A model generated the notes under the pieces. The model ran no database searches, was not told the origin of the DNA, and was given only the letters and a program-made list of their open reading frames with translations. Positions 12,048 through 23,400 of a stretch of DNA of 64,000 nucleotides are shown here, in pieces (the first letter of the stretch is position 1; each line of letters opens with the position of its first letter). The DNA is from Buddleja alternifolia. Its lineage: Eukaryota; Streptophyta; Magnoliopsida; Lamiales; Scrophulariaceae. The translations under genes and the position numbers were made by a program. Location of the stretch: the NCBI GenBank assembly GCA_019426215.1, contig CM033399.1, forward strand, positions 29,459,022-29,523,021. The letters are read 5' to 3'.

Positions 12048-12651
12048 TATATATAAGAAAAAAAGAAAGAAATTAAATGTCAGTGTTGGAAGTTCCAAGT
12101 CGGTTCCAATTGAATCGAAAAGATTGATTTCCAATTAGTCTAACTTTTCGGTCACCTGAGATGGTCAAAGTACCATTTCGAATGAAGTTGTTTCACTTTG
12201 CTGAAAGAGTGTATCAAATTGGAAGTACCGATTCGGTTGAGCCGAAAGGGTGTCTTGAATTGGAGGTACTAGTTCAGTTAATAAAATGCCATTGGAAGTC
12301 CTGTTTCGACTAAAAATGCCTTTTGGTGGGAACTTGTGGAAGTCTATAAATACTTCCTTGGTATGACCGAAAATAAGAGTGAGACTAAGATATTAAAATA
12401 TTTCTCTCTTTCTTTCTATATTTTTCGAGTCTTTTTATTTTGGTACTTGGTCGAGTTTTGTTCTTAAGAATTTCGAAGGAGTGTAGCCTTGCGAAATTAG
12501 TTAATAGGCTTTGTATCCTAGAGGTATATTTCTTGAGACCATTTACATCTATAGTGGAAGAAATATATACCTTAAAGATAACATCTTTAAAGGTGTGCCT
12601 AGCCTATTGATTTTCATAAGAATTGTTCCATACCCACATTATTATACAACA
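11962..12651 (+). repeat. Copia-2 5' LTR
   Basis: Begins TGTTGTATATATATATTTA and ends TTATTATACAACA. It carries one 41-bp unit (12216-12256) that is doubled in the 3' LTR, and a TATAAATA box at 12345-12352. Confidence 0.87.
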
Positions 12652-12676
12652 ATTTTAAGGTATATATCTTTCTATA

Positions 12677-13660
12677 ATGGAGTCGGTTCTTGTGAAAACA
12701 CAATTGCATGAGGGAGACAAACTCGAACGTGTCAATGGGTTGAATTACAAACGTTGGAGTCTCAAGCTTGAATACCTACTGACGATTGCTAAGGTGTTCT
12801 ATGTTCTGTCGGAACCATGTCCAACAGAGGCTTCAAGTTCCAGTCAAAATACCGGACCAAATTCTGGTTCTGCTCCGAGTACTGAACCAGATTCCAGTGG
12901 AAGTTTCATTCCCGCTACCAGTGTTGCTGTTGCACAAAAGTCTGAAGCAGAAGCAAGAGTGAAGAAGTGGAAGGATGATGACTTCATTTGTCGCTACACT
13001 ATCCTCCAGTCGCTCAACAACACTTTGTTCAACGTGTTTCACATTCACAAAACAACAGCGAAACTTTGGAATGCTATTAAACGAAGGTACGTAAATGAAG
13101 ATGCTGGAAATAAGTCTTTTTTGGTTAACATGTATATGGAATACAAGATGGTTGATTCTAAACCTGTTATTGATCAAATTAATGAACTTAATGACATTGC
13201 AATGGAATGTGCCGATGCGGGTGAACCCATCACCGAAACTTTTCAAGTTTCTACGATTATTGGGAAACTTCCATCTTCATGGAAGGATTATCAAAAGAAG
13301 TTGAAACACAAGAAGAAGTCTATCACTTTAGATGAACTTCTTCAGGGCATCCAAATTGAGACTGAAAGTCTTAAAAGAGATAGTTCAACTATGGTGGAAA
13401 ATGATGATAACTACTTAGAAGAGAAAAGTGGTTCTGGAACTTCCAAGGGAAACCATGGAAAATTCCAGAAAATGAAGAACTTTTATTCTAAGAGGAATGG
13501 TGGTAACGGCAGAAAGAAGAAGAAAATTTCTTGCTATGTTTGTGGTAAACTGAGACATTTTGCTAAAGAATGTCGATATCGGAAAGCACCAAAGACAGAG
13601 AATGAGACAAACATGATTATTGATGATCTTGTTGGTATGCTTACTGAAGTTTGTCTGTTG
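12677..13660 (+). pseudogene. Copia-2 Gag (frame open to 13846)
   Basis: Copia Gag starting at ATG 12677, only 25 bp after the LTR. Features: the N-terminal GLNYKRWSLKLEYLL region, KLWNAIKRRYVNEDAG near residue 130, YKMVDSKPVIDQINEL, IIGKLPSSWKDY and the RLR/LLQGIQIE helix. A complete CCHC knuckle has C286, C289, H294 and C299, in a Lys-rich context. The coding frame shifts near 13650, where protease continues in another frame; the original frame stays open only by chance to 13846. Gag itself looks intact. Confidence 0.85.
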
Positions 13661-14866
13661 GTCAAGCCGACACCGATTGGTGGGTGGATTCTGGTGCAAC
13701 ATGTCATGTTACTTCAAATTGGAACTTGTTCAAAACATATGAAAAATTGGACGAGATTAAAACTGTCTACATGGGAAATTCTTCAACCAGTGTGGTTTTG
13801 GGCAAAGGAACAGTGGAACTTCCGCTCACTTCCGAGAAGACATTAACTTTGAAAGATGTTTATCATATTTCTTCTATTAGGAAAAATCTTGTATCAGTAC
13901 CTAAGTTGGACTCTAATGGCTTTAAAGTGGCTTTTGGATCTCAACAAGTGATTATTACTAAGAAAGGGTCATTTGTTGGGAAAGGCTACATGAAAGACAA
14001 TATGTACTTGTTGAGTATCAATAAAGCTATTTCTAGTTCTTTTTATTTTTATGGTTCAAATTATAATTATGGTATTGAGCATGATAAGCATGATTTTTGG
14101 CATCATAGATTAGGATATATTGGTTTAAATGCTATGTCTTGCATGATTAGTTGTGAATTAATTCCTAAAACTTCATCTAGTTATTCTATGAATAATTGTG
14201 AATGGTGTGCACAATCTAAGTTAACTAAAACCAATTTTAAAAGTGTTAGTAGAACATCATCTTTACTTGAATTAATTCATACGGATTTATGTGATAAGAA
14301 ATAACATGTCACTAGAGGTAGAAAACGTTACTTTATTACTTTTATAGATGATTTCTCTAAATTTACTTATGTGTACTTACTTATAACAAAAGATGAGGTC
14401 TTTGATAAGTTTCAAATATTCAAAAATGAAGTTGATACCCAAATTGGTTTTAAGGATTAAAAGATTAAGATCTAATAGAGGTGGTAAATATCTCGCTAAT
14501 GATTTTAAAGAATTTTGTTTACAAAATAGTATAATTAGAGAGTTTTCGGCACCAAATACTCCTCCACAAAATGGAGTAGCCGAAAGGAAAAATCGATCTT
14601 TAATGGAGATGGTTAGTGCTATGATAATTCATTCGGAACTTCCAATGAGTTATTGGGGTGAAGCACTATTAATCTCTTGTTACATTAGTAATCGAGTGGT
14701 GAATAAAAAGCATATGAAAACTCCATACGAATTGTTTGTTGGGCACAAACCTAGCATTAAACATTTCAAAGTATGGGGTTGTATTGCATATGTTTTAGAT
14801 GCAACTTTGAAAAGGCCTAAACTTGGTTCTAAAGTCTTGAAATCTATTTTTATTGGTTATTCTTAA
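13651..14866 (+). pseudogene. Copia-2 protease and integrase remnant, no RT
   Basis: Protease motif WWVDSGATCHV near 13678, pre-integrase HHRLGYIG near 14100 and zinc-type C-x2-C (CEWCAQSKL). The integrase core has LIHTDLCD, a TAA at 14302-14304, ITFIDDFSKF, a second stop at 14458, RSNRGGKY (where Copia-3 has RSDRGGEY, so the second catalytic Asp is Asn) and NGVAERKNRS. It ends after KSIFIGYS at 14866. No RT or RNase H motif follows anywhere before the 3' LTR. Confidence 0.85.
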
Positions 14867-16562
14867 ATAAGTAAAGATAGATAACATAAAAGTATGTGAA
14901 AACGTATTTAATATTAAAATATATGTAAACTGTCATATATTTATAAAAATTGTTGTCCTATTTAATTTCACGTACATAGGATGGATATCTGTATGTAATT
15001 TTTGTTTAACAGCATATATGTGAACTATATGTCTTAATTATAATCATGATTCTTGATTTATGAACACATATATCTGTTAAATCTTTTATGCTAAATTAAG
15101 ATAATATATGATGAAATTGCATTTGTAAAGAAAATATTATATATCTTACCTAGCACGTTATGTGATTAAATGTGACTCTTATTATCGTGTTTATTCATGG
15201 AAAGATGCATTTATATTACATTGCATGATATCCTTATTGTTTGAGAATATATGGATGCAAGACTTAATAAATCTTATGGTGAAAAGATATGTGATTTTAC
15301 TATTGACTATATCAATATAAAATTGGAATTAGTGATTCATGTTTTTACCACAAGTTATGGTCAAAATGAGATAGAATCTTATATTAAGTTGAGGAAGTCC
15401 AATTACTTTGATTGTAAAGTAAGCATTAAATTGATCTTCACATTAAGCTAATTCCTATAATTCAAAAGGAATATGTCAAGATAATTGGAAGGCGTAGTTG
15501 AACTTTATTATATATATTTTCTATGGATATATGCCTAATCCTTGATTTGAGAATTTGGAAGATTCTTGATGTATACGTGAACTTATATATGTATAAGTGT
15601 TTATATATATTGTGATAAATTCCTTTTGACTTAAGCATGAAAAGATGCTTGAAGTGTCCACTATGTATGAGAACTCTCTATAGTGTGACCATAAGTATAT
15701 ACATATAGAGATGTATATTATTAAGAAAAGTGACTATGTGCATATATACATATAGAGATGCATATACAAGGAAAATACTTATGAGATAAGTTTTATACTT
15801 ATATTTTCCTTAGTACAAAAGTATATGTCTAAAAGTGATACGATGAGGTATCTATTGACATAAATATTTAATTATTGAGAAACTTATGATTTGCAAATCA
15901 AATGTTAGCTGATCACTAACAAAGATATGAGACTACTACTTACAAACCTATTATCTTGAAAAAGATAACAAAGGTCATGAGAGATATGGGACTACTACCG
16001 ATTTAACAAAAAGTATCTTGATTGAAACTCACTCTATCTTAAGGTACAAGTCACACATTTGTCACCTTAACATAAGAGTTTTCAAAGGCAATTCAATACA
16101 AGATATTAGTGAAATGGAAACATGGATACATTTCAAGTGCATAACTTAAAAATAGTGGGGGTGACACTATTTCAAAGTTCCATATCTAACCTATGCACTA
16201 ATTAGCACATGAGGTTAGGATGAATTTAATTAAATTCTTAGTAGGCTTATAGCTAAGTGGAATGTGTGTGGACATTCTTGATAAGTCTACCTATACAATT
16301 AGAGAAGTGAGAGGCCGCTTCTTATGGATTACTATAGGTAGAATCCTAGAGTACTTGTGAATACTAGGATCGAGCACAAGGCCTTTTAAAAACAACGGTA
16401 CCGCCGACCAAAGAAGAGCAAAAACTCATATGTAGTGAGAATATGTCTACTTAATTGATTCATATTCAACCATAAAATAAAGGCTTAAGTCCACTTCATG
16501 GCTAATCACTATATAAAGACCAAGTTATTATATTTTGTATTATATATAAATAAGTGGGGGAT
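14867..16562 (+). other. Copia-2 non-coding 3' internal region
   Basis: AT-rich, no RT or RNase H. It contains an AATAGTGGGGGTGACAC stretch (about 16153) and GAGAGGCCGCTTC (about 16308); the latter resembles TGTAGGCCGCCTC in the Copia-3 3' leader (about 48985), so at least its right part is genuine 3' untranslated element sequence. It ends in the polypurine tract AAGTGGGGGAT (16552-16562). Confidence 0.55.
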
Positions 16563-17287
16563 TGTTGTATATATATATTTATATATATTAATAATATATA
16601 TTATATGGGTTATTTTATTTGTTTCTATATATATAATATATATAAGAAAGAAAGAAAGAAAAAAATTAAATGTCAGTGTTGGAAGTTCCAAATCGGTTCC
16701 AATTGAATCGAAAAGACTGATTTCCAATTAGTCTAACTTTTCGGTCACCTGAGATGGCCAAAGTACCGTTTCGGATCAAGTTGTTTCACTTTGCTGAAAG
16801 GGTGTATCGAATTGGAAGTACCGATTCAGTTGAGCTGAAAGTTTGTCTCGAATTGGAAGTAACTATTCGGTTGAGCCGAAAGGGTGTCTTGAATTGGAGG
16901 TACTGGTTCAGTTAATAAAATACCATTAGAAGTACCGTTTCGATTGAAAAGGTGCCTTTTGGTGGGAACTTGTGAAAGTCTATAAATACTTCCTTGGTAT
17001 GACCGAAAATAAGAGTGATACTAAGATATTAAAATATTTCTCTCTTTCTTTCTATATTTTTCGAGTCTTTTTATTTTGGTACTTGGTCGAGTTTTGTTCT
17101 TAAGAATTTCGAAGGAGTGTAGCCTTGCGAAATTAGTTAATAGGCTTTGTATCCTAGAGGTGTATTTCTTGAGACCATCTACATTTATAGTGGGATAAAT
17201 ATATACCTTAAAGATAGCATCTTCAAAGCTGTGCCTAGCCTATTGATTTTCATAAGAATTGTTTCATACCCACATTATTATACAACA
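16563..17287 (+). repeat. Copia-2 3' LTR
   Basis: 725 bp matching 11962-12651. Two tandem 41-bp units (16809-16849 and 16850-16890) with the GAATTGGAAGTA...GGTTGAGC(C/T)GAAA pattern stand where the 5' LTR has one. Ends ATACAACA. Confidence 0.87.
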
Positions 17288-20200
17288 CGTGCAGCGTTTG
17301 GGTTGAGCTGGAATATTGTTTTATTCAAATTTTGGACATTCCTTTGGATTTGTCAAACATATTTCACAAGGATTAAAATTTTGTTTCGAAATTAAGTTTC
17401 GAGTTGTTAAATATCAGAAACATATCGGAAACGTCAAAGAAACTTGCAAAATGCTAGAAACAAGAGAGGAATAGTGAAAAATGAAGTAAATGAGAGTTGC
17501 TTCCTCTTTTCATTAACAAAAATAAATAAAAATTAATCAATTAGATTTCATTAACAAACAAAGTGGTAATGTTGCATTCAAGTTTCACAATAACAGAGCA
17601 TATAATCAACAAAGTTCTAGTAACTTAATTATTTCTGGTTTCTTGTATAATTTAGTTGATTATGATATTCAAGACTTAATTTTGTAGATTGTTTGATTAC
17701 TATTTTCTTCTCCTTTTTTTTAATTTTCTTTTACCCAAAATTTAGAGATTTGAGAGATCTGTTATCTTGGGGAACAGAGCAACAACTCGTTTCGAAAAGG
17801 AAGTATAAAACGTTCAATGTTTCGACGGTTTCCATAGAAACCGTGGAAACATTGAGAGTTTTCGTGGAAAGTATGGAAACATTGAGAGTTTCTTAAGAAA
17901 CAATATAATTTCGAAATTACTTCATGGTTTCTTTTCTGTAAGTCAAAAAACATAAACTTTTTGGACATTTCGGCGGAAATGAAAAGAAAATTAGAACCAT
18001 GATATTTCGGAGTCATGTGTGTATTTTGTGTTCATGTTGAAGATTGTACAAAGTATTTCATCGGAGTGCCCATGTATTATAACTAGTAAGCCTAATATCG
18101 CACTTGTGACGTTAATATAAATTCAGTTACAACTGATCGAGACTCAAATCTTCCTTCATCTTACAAGGCTAGTCTTGTCCATCCAATTTAATATAGATTA
18201 TATATATACTTATTGTGTAGACATGATATGCAAATAGAAGATGAAAGCCTATTTTGCAATAAAAGATCTCATGGGCTTGTTCATCACCTATTTAGGAAAT
18301 TGTTGGTGCTAGAATTAAGTTTAACAACTAGGACTGCGCGCTATAAGTCAAGCCCAAGAACAAGAGCCCATTGATGATAAGAGTATTAGACAACTTAATT
18401 GATACGTTTTTAGAATAATAAAGTCGTGTGCGAAGAATTGGGCCTTGTTCGAGCGCCATTGTATACTTTACAATCAAACAAGATTGGGCTTTCTCCGAAC
18501 TCAAAATTTCGTTATAAAAAACTTTGGCCGTGCTTGTTTCTATTTTGGAGGGCTTTTTGGAGAAAATATTTAGTGAAAAAGTTTATTGGGAGTTGTGTAC
18601 TTTGGTGAGAATATATTTGGTTTTGTGTTCAATTTTATTTTCAAAAGACACAATAGTTACTGTAGCAGTCAAATCATATAAGTTCTTGTTTGAAAAATTG
18701 TGTTTATAATTAACTAATAATTGAAATATATAATATAATATAAATTTGAAATGATTGTAATATATATGATTATAGATATATATTTATATATATATATATT
18801 GTAGTTGATGTAATTATATATATGTATAAGAATTATGTGCATAATTGTGTATGTATACGTGTGTAAATTTATAAAATTATTTAATATGTATGTACATGTG
18901 TATATTATTTATATATACAAATATATATAAGCATACATATACTTGTATAATGTGTATATATCTTTTTAGTCCCTAAAAATCAAGATAATATCGCAATTTT
19001 TACTATTTAAATGACACTAAGTTATTTACTTACTTTAATTGAAACAACAAATAGTTTGAGTTTTTAAGCAAATATAATTAAAATATAATCCATGCCACCT
19101 ACTTGAGTTGCTTGATTTGAAGATATAATTGTTGAATTGTGTATTAACTTTCCGTCTACACATGTCTAGTTTGGTTGAGTTTTCGATATAAAGTCATCCA
19201 AACCCAACAGTACACACTCCTAACTAATAGAATTATAGATGAACAAGATAAAAAGAACTTTCTGAAATTAAAAAAAAAAAAAGAAAGAAAAAGATGGGAA
19301 AAGAAAGAATTTTGAACATAGCTAAAATCTAAATTAAAGAAAAAAAAATGCAAAAACTAAAAGATAAAAAAGAATGATGTCACGTTCTCACCATATATAG
19401 GGTGGTCGTAGGCACGATAAGTAGATAGAATAGGAAGGCAAATGCTGACAGTGCCTTTGGCCAAAAAAGACTTTTTGGGTAAAAAAATATAAATCAAAAG
19501 AGTTTTGGCTAGAAAATCTACCCAAAATATTTTTGAAACCAAAAACAAACACAACCTTTGATTCCCCTGTCATCATAGTCAGCAAAATTTGAACATAATG
19601 TTTTGTTAGCATAGTGATATCAGCTTTCACTTTTATGTGGGAGGTTATCTGTTCAATCGCAGTCTGTCACAAATTGTGAATTTCTTACTTTATTTGTAGT
19701 CTTATAGGGTATGATAGGGTATGATGACCCATGATTAAAAACTATCGACTCGAGTTTGTTGAATTAGAATATCTCCTTCGTCTAAAATTAAAAAAAAGAA
19801 AATCAACAAAATTTGGTAGCCGGAGGTTGAAAAAAAATAAAACTATTTTATATATTTTTATTAGTATATATAATATTATATATATTAGTAAATAAATATA
19901 ATTTTTTATATCGAACTCACGAGCCTCATAGACAATATAATTGGTTTGCGCTCGGCTCGTTAGAAAAACTCAATTTGTTAAGTTCGTTGACGCTTACAAA
20001 TATTTGAGGTTCGAAACTTGATAAGCGGGCACAGGAAACTGGCGAACCCCAATGGCCAGGGGGAGATTCGGTATAGATGTGTCCCTATACGATTGAAGGA
20101 GTAATCACCCTATTGGACTCGATTCGACTCGATGTACACCCTCACCCTCAGTGTTTACACTATGAGTGTAATCTTGCATGAGTGAGGCAAAGAACAATAG

Positions 20201-20459
20201 GCGGCGTGTATGTTCGCCTGGCATCCATCAAGTGAAAGGCGGCATAGGCAGTTGTACCTTAATGGCGACCCTCCAATGAATTTCATTTTGATTTGGTGGT
20301 TCATCTACCCACCCTACGCCTGGCCCTGACCCCTAAAGAAATTGACAGAAAAAGTCCTTTTTCCATTACTAAGCTTCATTATTATTTCCCAATAAATAAG
20401 TGAATAAAAGATATACATAACATCGTGTATATATTTATATTTTTACTGAAACGAAAATC
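17288..20459. other. Intergenic region before the peroxidase gene
   Basis: No gene is supported. Seen here: short GAAAC/GTTTC direct and inverted words at 17780-17900; a very AT-rich block of TA-type repeats at 18720-18970; an A-rich run at 19268-19345; a GCTCGGCTCG-type repeat fragment at 19910-20010; and a block at about 20030-20330 ending ACGCCTGGCCCTG that resembles a hAT-type terminus. Short ORFs here carry no recognisable domain. Confidence 0.4.
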
Positions 20460-23400
20460 ATGTCTTTCTTGACATTTAACAACTGGGCATCTCTTCTCTT
20501 TCTTGGATTCGCCTTCTGGTTATACTACAAGTATCCCGTTGCTAAAGATAGGGCTGCAGAACCCCCCAATTCCATTTACGAGTTCACTGTCAAGGTACGT
20601 ATTTATTTTAGTTTCACAGCTCAAGATTGCGTTTTTCGTAGTGGGTTTGATTTTAATATCATCCGTCTTTATATATAGTGTGCCAATTTTTGGATTATTG
20701 TAAATTTTCTTGTTCTTGAAATTGGATGCTCGTGGGTTGATGTTTCAATCACTTATTATCAGTTGGATAGATAGTAACTTTACAAAATGCACTTTCTTTT
20801 CTATATGAAAGGGGATACTGACAAACCCGAGTTTATGGTTTTATTTTAATCATGGCCACCCAAACCTTTATAACACTCCAAATAAGCTGAGAAAAGTCAC
20901 GATAGATTAGAATTGAACCGTGGACCTCCCATGTGAAAGCGGAAGCAGATACACTAGACTAACAAGTTTTGGGTGCAAATGAGGAGTTTTGGAATCAGTA
21001 TAAATTCATGAAGACTCTACTAGTGAAACAGGGAAAGTATGATAGTCTAAAACTGGTATAACTGTTGAAGTCTATGATCTTAGTATTGGGGTGGAATTGG
21101 TGAAAAACGAGTTAGATTTTAAGAAATTTCACGATGTAGAACAAGAGAAGGATACATTTTTGGAACGATTGGACAAACAAAAATTGAAACACGAGTGAAA
21201 CACTGCTTGTTTTGATGGGAAAACTTCTAATGGCTGTAACTTTTGATCCGGGATGAGTTACGCAACAGGCTACCTTATCCAACCGTGTATGGAAATTCAT
21301 TCGTCATGAAAATTCTAGTGTTTCGATCCTTGTCAGGAGGATTTTCTGTTTTTATCCCCCTATTTTCAGTGTTTTTAAGTTTAATTTTTAATATTTTCTG
21401 TAGTTGTCATTTGGATCAGATATTTTACCACGTGTTGTCTGATGTTGTGAAGTATTTTTGGACCAATTTCTGAAATTTTCTGAATCCGTCCAATTTTAGG
21501 CTTAGTTCAGAGTCTTTTTTGTTGAGGAAAAGAATTCCCAGTTGGTTTAGAATAGAGTCCTAGTTCTTTAATTACTTCCAGATTTTTATACTTTCATTAC
21601 TATTTTTGAAATAATAAAATCTGCGTTTTCGCATTGTTTCAAGTTTCTTGAGTTAACCGAGAGTTTATAAGACGTGTTCTTCAATCTTTCACACTTATTA
21701 GCTTCTGCTCTGTCATTTCACCACTTCTTTTGTCATGAGACTGTAAAACAAACTTTTTCCTCAAGGTTGTGTTTGGATTGAAGGATTCAAGACGCGTTTC
21801 CTAATCGTTACAGGATATTCGTGGAAATGATGTGCCTTTGAGCAATTACCTAGGGAAGGTTCTTCTGATTGTCAATGTTGCTTCAAAATGGTACATGGCT
21901 ACATTTGCTGCTTTGAGATTTGCCTCCAGTTCTGTTCATTTTGATATTTTTTTTTTTGCTAAGAATGTTCATTTTGACATTATTACTATAGCTATATGGT
22001 ATTTTTTAAGTTAAATGATCTATTATATTCCTAAATATAGTTAAACCATTGAGCACTGACAGTCTACCATGATCTAAATAAGAGATCAATTAGTTGAACC
22101 TTGAATGTATTTTAGTAGGTAATGGCGAACGAAAAACATCTTGATTTTTTTTGGTATTTTTTTCCATCATAAATGTTCTAGATCCAACCCAAATTAAATT
22201 ATTTAACTATTATAAACATGTTTGGGGCAAAAATGCATTTGAATTGACATTTATGATGAAAAAAAACACCAAAAAAAACCAAAAAAGGGGGAATCTGCAG
22301 AATAAAAAATAACACAAGGGGGTGATTCGCAAAAAAATTAACACAGGGGAGTTTGGCGCAGGTTTCGCATATCACAAGGGGGTCTTATGCAATTTTCCCA
22401 CTATTTCACCCCGTTATGTAGAAAATAAAAGTTCTTTACCCGTATGAATTATTTAAAATCAGACACATTTTAACAGTATGCAAGATATGAAGATATTGCA
22501 TTCAGTAAAATGAACAATTATGTGTTAGACATTCTAAGAGGGAATTCACACAGAATCTTTTTTTCAAGTATTTTGCTTGGAGATGCATTTTAGGTTTGCT
22601 GATGCTATTTAAGCCTCGGGATAATGTTACTCCTCAAAGTCTACTCTGTTCTTGATCTATTTCCATGTATTTATCTTCCTTACAAACTTCTCTGAGGAAC
22701 ATGCTTAAAGTTTCCTTTTTGATTTACGTATTATGATATCCTGTCTGAAGTACAAACCTCAACTCTGTATGTTTCCTCTTTTATAGTGGTTTAACACATT
22801 CGAATTACAAGGAGTTGAACATTTTATACGGGAAATACAAATATCAAGGTTAGTGTGACACTTTTGTGTTGTTCATTGGCTAATATGGAACTGTCTTATC
22901 TCGGGCAGTTTCTAAGTATGCTTGTGGTTGTGGTTTCCTTTCAGATTTGGAAATACTAGCATTTCCTTGCAATCAGTTTGCTTCGCAGGAACCGGGAAAC
23001 AGTGAGGAAATTGAGGAAGCTGTATGCACTAGATTTAAAGCGGAATTTCCAATTTTTGAGAAGGTATTCCTTTCTTATTTTCACATTTTGTTAAATCATT
23101 GTTTGGTTGTACTTGACATGGTTTTATTGGTAAGTGAAATCCTGAATGACGTATATTATGAACTATGGACTCTTTACTTGGTTAATTTACGGCTTTGTTT
23201 GCTTATGTGAGTAAAAATATCTTGAATTTATTTCCAGGGAATGCGTACCAAGGGCATTCGTGTGAAAATGATGTAATGTCTATTTTGTTTGAACTAAATA
23301 ATCAACACGATCCTTCTCATCCATAAGTGATAATTCAGTTACTTTAGCCCTTTTATGAAAAGCTATGTCATTTCATCTATAGAAGGATATCATAAAGCTA

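Larger units (their letters stand above)
11962..17287 (+). mobile_element. Copia-2, RT-less Ty1/copia element
   Basis: 5326 bp between LTRs 11962-12651 (690 bp) and 16563-17287 (725 bp), with a GTGGGGGAT polypurine tract just before the 3' LTR. The flanking 5-mers CATGT and CGTGC differ by two transitions and may be a decayed target duplication. Gag, protease and most of integrase remain; RT and RNase H are absent, replaced by 1.7 kb of non-coding sequence. It cannot transpose alone. Gag (EDAG-K-F, YKMVDSKPV) is related to that of Copia-3. Confidence 0.88.

Noticed and set aside
12833..13246. 137-codon ORF on the minus strand within Copia-2 gag
   Set aside because: Shadow of the gag frame; no features of its own.
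20030..20330. Possible complete hAT element ending ACGCCTGGCCCTG
   Set aside because: No matching left terminus or 8-bp duplication found, so not listed as an element.
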